Position numbers and translations under genes: made by a program. Positions 7,026 through 10,638 of a DNA stretch of 10,638 bases are shown here, piece by piece. This stretch comes from Bacteroidota bacterium (lineage in GTDB: Bacteria; Bacteroidota; Bacteroidia; Bacteroidales; B18-G4): contig DAOVZP010000022.1 in the NCBI GenBank assembly GCA_030635045.1, forward strand, positions 1 to 10,638, read 5' to 3'. Position 1 is the stretch's first letter. The number at the start of each line of letters is the position of its first letter. The notes under the pieces are model-generated. The model saw only the letters and a list, made by a program, of their open reading frames with translations, made no database searches and was not told the DNA's origin.

Positions 7026-7862
7026 ATGAATCCTTTTCTGAATATTATTTTACTATTTTTTCTCCTGTCCTGCACAGGCAACAGCATTCAACAGGACCAC
7101 AATACTTCCGGTACAGGCATCCTTAATGAAGACGGTAAGATCGTTGCTTCACGGTTTAATCCCCCGGAAACTTATAAGAGAATTCTCCTTGACAGTAATA
7201 GTTTTGGATATTATTTGCGTCATCTCCCCCTTAAGCCACATGGAGAGAAGGTCCATTACTATGATGGCAGGGCAAAGGCTAACAGTGTAGCGGCAGCTGT
7301 GATCGACATAGGGGTTGGATACAAAGACCTCCAGCAATGCGCTGATGCCGTTATCAGGTTGCGGGCTGAATATTTGCGAATATCAGGAAGAGAAGAGGAG
7401 ATCGTTTTCAACTTTACAAACGGTACGCCGGCATCCTGGGAAAACTGGAAAAACGGCTATAGGTGCTTTGTCAGCGGGAATGAAGTTGAATGGAATAAAA
7501 CAGCTGAATACTCAGATTCCGATAATACATTTAGTGCTTATCTGGAAACCGTTTTTATATACGCAGGTTCAATATCCCTTGAAAAGGAATTGAATCCGGC
7601 CGGTGTTGATGATATTCAAGCCGGTAATGTATTTATTCAGGGCGGAAGCCCCGGCCATGCTGTCATCGTTGTTGATGTGGCAATAAACAGTTCCGGGGAA
7701 AAAGTATTTATGCTGGCACAGAGTTATATGCCTGCACAGGATATTCATATCCTTATCAATCCAAATAATAATGATATCAGCCCGTGGTATCAATTAAATG
7801 CAAATGAAAAGCTATTCACACCTGAGTGGGTGTTTGAAGTGGGCAGATTAAAGAGGTTTTAA
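7026..7862 (+). CDS. DUF4846 domain lipoprotein
   Basis: This is a 278-residue protein. I prefer the ATG at 7026 over the in-frame ATG at 6963, because 7026 gives a clean lipoprotein signal peptide (MNPFLNIILLFFLLSC, lipid-modified C16) and 6963 lies inside a repeat. The mature protein is then tethered to a membrane facing the periplasm or surface. The body carries landmarks of DUF4846: SFGYYLRHLPLKP (59-71), VHYYDG (76-81), VIDIGVG (92-98), KDLQQCADAVIRLRAEYL (100-117), FNFTNG (128-133), VFIQGGSPGHAVIVVDVA (202-219), AQSYMPAQDIH (231-241), SPWY (252-255) and TPEWVF (265-270). No function is established that I know of. The order C105 then H211 followed by a polar QD resembles a papain-like (NlpC/P60-type) layout, which is speculation. 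It converges with the next gene, with 14 bp between stops. Confidence 0.88.
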   Translation: MNPFLNIILLFFLLSCTGNSIQQDHNTSGTGILNEDGKIVASRFNPPETYKRILLDSNSFGYYLRHLPLKPHGEKVHYYDGRAKANSVAAAVIDIGVGYKDLQQCADAVIRLRAEYLRISGREEEIVFNFTNGTPASWENWKNGYRCFVSGNEVEWNKTAEYSDSDNTFSAYLETVFIYAGSISLEKELNPAGVDDIQAGNVFIQGGSPGHAVIVVDVAINSSGEKVFMLAQSYMPAQDIHILINPNNNDISPWYQLNANEKLFTPEWVFEVGRLKRF

Positions 7863-7876
7863 TAATTATCGCAATA

Positions 7877-9979
7877 CTATTCTTTCAGCAGAAGTTTCAT
7901 TTTAATTTGACTGAGTTTTTTTATCTGTTCTTGAATTTCACTTACTGCCATGATATTCTCCGGAGGAATCTTTTCAGCTTTCACTATCACCCTTGAGGAT
8001 AAAAGAATGGTTCCATCAAGTTTTTGAACACATTTTAGTATTAAGTTCCCATACAAATTATTGATTTCAATAATTGGCAGGCGATCCAAAACTTTAACCT
8101 TTTTATCAAAATTCAACTGGTATGTATAACTGTCTGTATATTTAAAATCAGGATAATATGTTAACACCCGCCGCTCAGCATTCAGATTTAAATCGATTAT
8201 ATGATTAAACCATCCACTCAAATCCAGGATGAGGGTATCATTCTCCCTGCTAAGTATTTTGTCCGTTGAAAAAGATGCTTTAATGTTGGTTTTAAAGGGA
8301 TAATCCTGTTCAATGTTGACAATTTCCTGATTCTCAGGATCAATATCAGGTGATATGCTTTCCCAAAATTTAATACAGTATAACGGATTCACGGTGGGAT
8401 CACAAGTATTGTACAAATACGCCCCCCTGCCCAGTGTCGAGAATTGTCCGGATAGGGAAATGCTTGCATCGAAAACTACAGTCTGCTTATCCACATCAAC
8501 ATGCACATTGGCAATTTGTTTCCTGGTGTTATCTGAGCTTGAGCTTGAAGGCGTTGTTATTGACAGAAATTTTTCCTGTATTGGTTCCTTTATGTACCTG
8601 AAATCATCAAGATAAATTAACCTGACTACTGCGTTCTCAAAATAGAATGGCAACTCATTCAAGTAATAACCAAATCTCTCTTTTTTGGGATAAATGAATT
8701 GTACTGCGCCCGTTTTAAGCAATACTGCAAAAATATAATCATTGGATATTGTCGGTTCAAAATAGAAATCAGAAATAACCCCGGAACGAACATCCGCCAA
8801 ATAAGCTGTATAATAATTCAATCCAAGTCCGGCAATCAGTCCAACATATACGTTATACCTGCTCCGGTCGCGAATAACACCATCTGTAGTATAATCCCCC
8901 AGCTTTTCATCCCTGGTGTCTATGCGGTTGAAATAATCATCATCCGGGTCAAATTCAAAGTTCTCCGCAATATAATTATGCACAGTATATAATTGCATAT
9001 ATCCAGTTGAATCATCAGGTATGTTTTCTAATCTTGCATTCATGAACCTGCGCAGCTGATTATATTGACTGCTGTTGACATTGTCCATCATTGCCCTGAC
9101 TATTGTAAGATGCCTGCTCTCCCTGATAGAAGGCCCAAATACGTAAAAGGGAATAAATTTTTCCTCAAATGAGTAGGGTAATGTATAGATCATTTCATAT
9201 GGCTTTATTGAAATGATTACATAAGGCAGGCAATTTTGCGGTCTAATGCCTGATTCATTCATGCAGGCTTCGAGATTTTCAAAATGCCAGGAGTAGATTG
9301 TTTTTTTCCCTTGCTTTATAATTGGGTCCTCTCCAAATGCAGTGTTCACTTCTGCTTCAAGGCTCTTTTCAAGGATGAATACAAAATCTTTGTTTATAAT
9401 TGGAAAGTCCCCATGAAAGAATATACGGAAAGTCAACAGGCTAAACAGATTTTCAGAATAAGGAACAGAGAAACGATATTCAAGTTCAAGGACATCTCCC
9501 GGAACCAGATCCTCTATGTTAAATATATACCGCTCATAATTCCCATATTTATCCTCGCTCAATTCTACACTTTTATACGTTTCAACAAGTGGACTTATTT
9601 CAGGAGTAATTATTTGTCCGTCAATTTTGTGTATAAGGATTTCGAAGTTTTCAACATTAATGTTGCTCAGGTGTTTCCCAATATTTCTTCCTTCGGGATT
9701 ATGATGGTATAATGCGGGATCAAATGATTCCGGTATTGACAACTTGCTGAAAGCTTCAGCACCTGCCTCAGTCTGAATCCTAACTTTATATTTCCTTCTG
9801 AAATAGAATTTAATGAAGCCAGCCTTTTTACCAGAAGTAGAGATTTCCAGAGAATCGTACTCTATAATTGCTGCTGCATTATCAAGATTCAGATTCTGGG
9901 CGTATAAACCTGAATCGCAGAGCAAGTATACGGCAATGCCTAAAAATGATATTAGACATAATTTTACTGCTTTTTTCAT
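7877..9979 (-). CDS. DUF3857 / transglutaminase-like / DUF3858 secreted protein lacking the catalytic triad
   Basis: This 700-residue protein has an N-terminal signal peptide (about 1-27, ending GLYA-Q). The DUF3857-like beta-rich domain spans about 35-290, with YGNYERYIFNIEDLVPGDVLELEY (145-168) as the clearest motif. A transglutaminase-core-like region covers about 325-435 (LYTVHNYIAENFEFD, then VGLIAGLGLNYYTAYLADVRSG), and a DUF3858-like C-terminal domain covers about 560-700. Enzymes of this fold have Cys in GDCKD, His in FNHV and Asp in LDPT. Here the matching places read IRDRSR (369-374), SNDYIF (412-417) and IYPK (429-432), and there is no cysteine between C250 and C526. It is therefore probably a non-catalytic homologue. 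Its role is unknown; periplasmic binding or scaffolding is possible. The reading frame is intact over full family length, so it is not a decaying gene. It is transcribed divergently from the SDR gene. Confidence 0.78.
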   Translation of the reverse strand: MKKAVKLCLISFLGIAVYLLCDSGLYAQNLNLDNAAAIIEYDSLEISTSGKKAGFIKFYFRRKYKVRIQTEAGAEAFSKLSIPESFDPALYHHNPEGRNIGKHLSNINVENFEILIHKIDGQIITPEISPLVETYKSVELSEDKYGNYERYIFNIEDLVPGDVLELEYRFSVPYSENLFSLLTFRIFFHGDFPIINKDFVFILEKSLEAEVNTAFGEDPIIKQGKKTIYSWHFENLEACMNESGIRPQNCLPYVIISIKPYEMIYTLPYSFEEKFIPFYVFGPSIRESRHLTIVRAMMDNVNSSQYNQLRRFMNARLENIPDDSTGYMQLYTVHNYIAENFEFDPDDDYFNRIDTRDEKLGDYTTDGVIRDRSRYNVYVGLIAGLGLNYYTAYLADVRSGVISDFYFEPTISNDYIFAVLLKTGAVQFIYPKKERFGYYLNELPFYFENAVVRLIYLDDFRYIKEPIQEKFLSITTPSSSSSDNTRKQIANVHVDVDKQTVVFDASISLSGQFSTLGRGAYLYNTCDPTVNPLYCIKFWESISPDIDPENQEIVNIEQDYPFKTNIKASFSTDKILSRENDTLILDLSGWFNHIIDLNLNAERRVLTYYPDFKYTDSYTYQLNFDKKVKVLDRLPIIEINNLYGNLILKCVQKLDGTILLSSRVIVKAEKIPPENIMAVSEIQEQIKKLSQIKMKLLLKE

Positions 9980-10136
9980 CGGATTTTGGTTTTTATTCGC
10001 TTATAATAAACGTCATATCCTTATCTATTACCAAAGCTAATCAAATTCTTGATTTTCATGCCATGTATAAAGTTTTTACGAAACGAGAAATATAATTAAC
10101 CCACAATCGTTTTAAACTCTGCAAATACTACAAACC
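9980..10136. promoter_or_regulatory. Divergent intergenic region between the DUF3857 protein and SDR genes
   Basis: These 157 bp separate two genes read away from each other, so both promoters should lie here. The sequence is AT-rich. TATAAAGTTTTT near 10066 is a poor match to a plus-strand -7 box, and I find no convincing -33 partner or minus-strand promoter. No operator-like palindrome, small RNA or ORF of note is apparent. Confidence 0.4.
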
Positions 10137-10638
10137 ATGAATACAAAAAAACTCAAAGGCCCGGTACTGGTCAGCGGAGGAAGCGGTTACCTGGCTTCAC
10201 ATATTATTAAACAGCTGCTTTCCGACGGATATACCGTACATACCACAGTAAGGGATAAGCAGAAAGAAGATAAATACAAGCATTTGATCGACATTGCAGA
10301 AAATAGTCCGGGTGAAATAAAAATTTTTGAAGCCGATCTGTTAAAGGCCGGCTCGTTTGCTGAGGCCATGCAACATTGTTCACACGTTTTTCATACTGCC
10401 TCGCCTTTTATGATCGGTAAGATCAAGGATCCTCAAAAAACCTTGATTGATCCCGCTGTTAATGGAACAAAAAACATCCTTGAAACAGCAAATAAGACCG
10501 ACACCGTTGAAAGAGTTATTCTCACCTCCAGCATTGTGGCTATTATGGGCGACGCCATTGATGCCAGATCAGTTCCCGGCGAAACTTTTACTGAGGACAT
10601 ATGGAATACATCCAGTGATCTGTCTCACCAGCCATACC
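10137..10638 (+). CDS. Extended short-chain dehydrogenase/reductase (NAD(P)-dependent epimerase/dihydroflavonol-reductase-like), 5' part
   Basis: The gene starts at ATG 10137 and runs off the right edge, so 167 residues are visible. The N-terminal Rossmann fold has SGGSGYLASH (13-22), a variant of the usual TGGTGFIGSH, then TVRD (37-40), where R39 suggests NADP preference. ADL (66-68), HTASPF (86-91), NGTKNILETA (109-118) and the active-site strand VILTSS (127-132) follow. This order and the HTASPF motif are typical of the dihydroflavonol-4-reductase/aldehyde reductase branch of extended SDRs. Members reduce aldehydes or ketones with NADPH, and the substrate cannot be told. The catalytic YxxxK lies beyond the window, so activity cannot be checked here. 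The neighbours give no pathway clue. Confidence 0.88.
   Translation, partial: MNTKKLKGPVLVSGGSGYLASHIIKQLLSDGYTVHTTVRDKQKEDKYKHLIDIAENSPGEIKIFEADLLKAGSFAEAMQHCSHVFHTASPFMIGKIKDPQKTLIDPAVNGTKNILETANKTDTVERVILTSSIVAIMGDAIDARSVPGETFTEDIWNTSSDLSHQPY

Noticed and set aside
8355..9712. Plus-strand open frames of 86-142 codons opposite the DUF3857 protein
   Set aside because: They lie wholly within the 700-residue minus-strand gene, whose domain pattern is clear, and their translations look like antisense by-products.

Overview
The window looks like a chromosomal segment of a member of the Bacteroidota, probably Bacteroidales/Marinilabiliales-like or a relative. Several things point there: the gene order ccoQ-ccoP-ccoG-ccoH-TauE/SafE-like, a CcoP with one haem, a TonB-dependent receptor with an N-terminal carboxypeptidase-regulatory-like domain, a DUF4846 lipoprotein, a DUF3857/transglutaminase-like protein, weak Shine-Dalgarno sequences, and TAnnTTTG-like promoter elements. 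This placement is inferred from gene content only.

Positions 1-3312 hold the distal part of a cbb3-type cytochrome c oxidase operon on the plus strand: the end of ccoQ, then ccoP (mono-haem subunit), ccoG (polyferredoxin, the family with cupric reductase activity), ccoH (assembly factor) and a small polytopic TauE/SafE/DsbD_2-like membrane protein. Gaps from ccoP onward are 11, 2 and 1 bp, so these genes are almost certainly co-transcribed. The catalytic subunits ccoN/ccoO, and probably ccoS and the copper ATPase ccoI, would lie upstream of the window.

Positions 3313-6884 hold a secreted mono-haem cytochrome c (3457-3927) and a large TonB-dependent outer membrane receptor (4059-6884), each behind its own 130-145 bp gap. 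There is no SusD partner, so this is not a typical glycan-uptake pair. With a respiratory oxidase and a copper-handling assembly set next door, the receptor may supply metal or a metal complex, but that is a hypothesis.

Positions 6885-10638 hold genes unrelated to respiration: a DUF4846 lipoprotein (7026-7862, plus), a convergent 700-residue DUF3857/transglutaminase-like/DUF3858 protein (7877-9979, minus) that has lost the whole catalytic triad, and the start of an extended-SDR reductase/epimerase (10137 to the right edge, plus), divergent from it across a 157 bp intergenic region.

The intergenic gaps at 3313-3456 and 6885-7025 both carry degenerate heptanucleotide tandem repeats that share an exact 14-mer. 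No gap exceeds 300 bases. I see no tRNA, rRNA, CRISPR array, transposase or phage gene. Nothing here is clearly a new system. The strongest leads are the triad-less transglutaminase homologue, the heptad repeats, and the possible copper-supply link among oxidase assembly, HCxxMC membrane protein and receptor.
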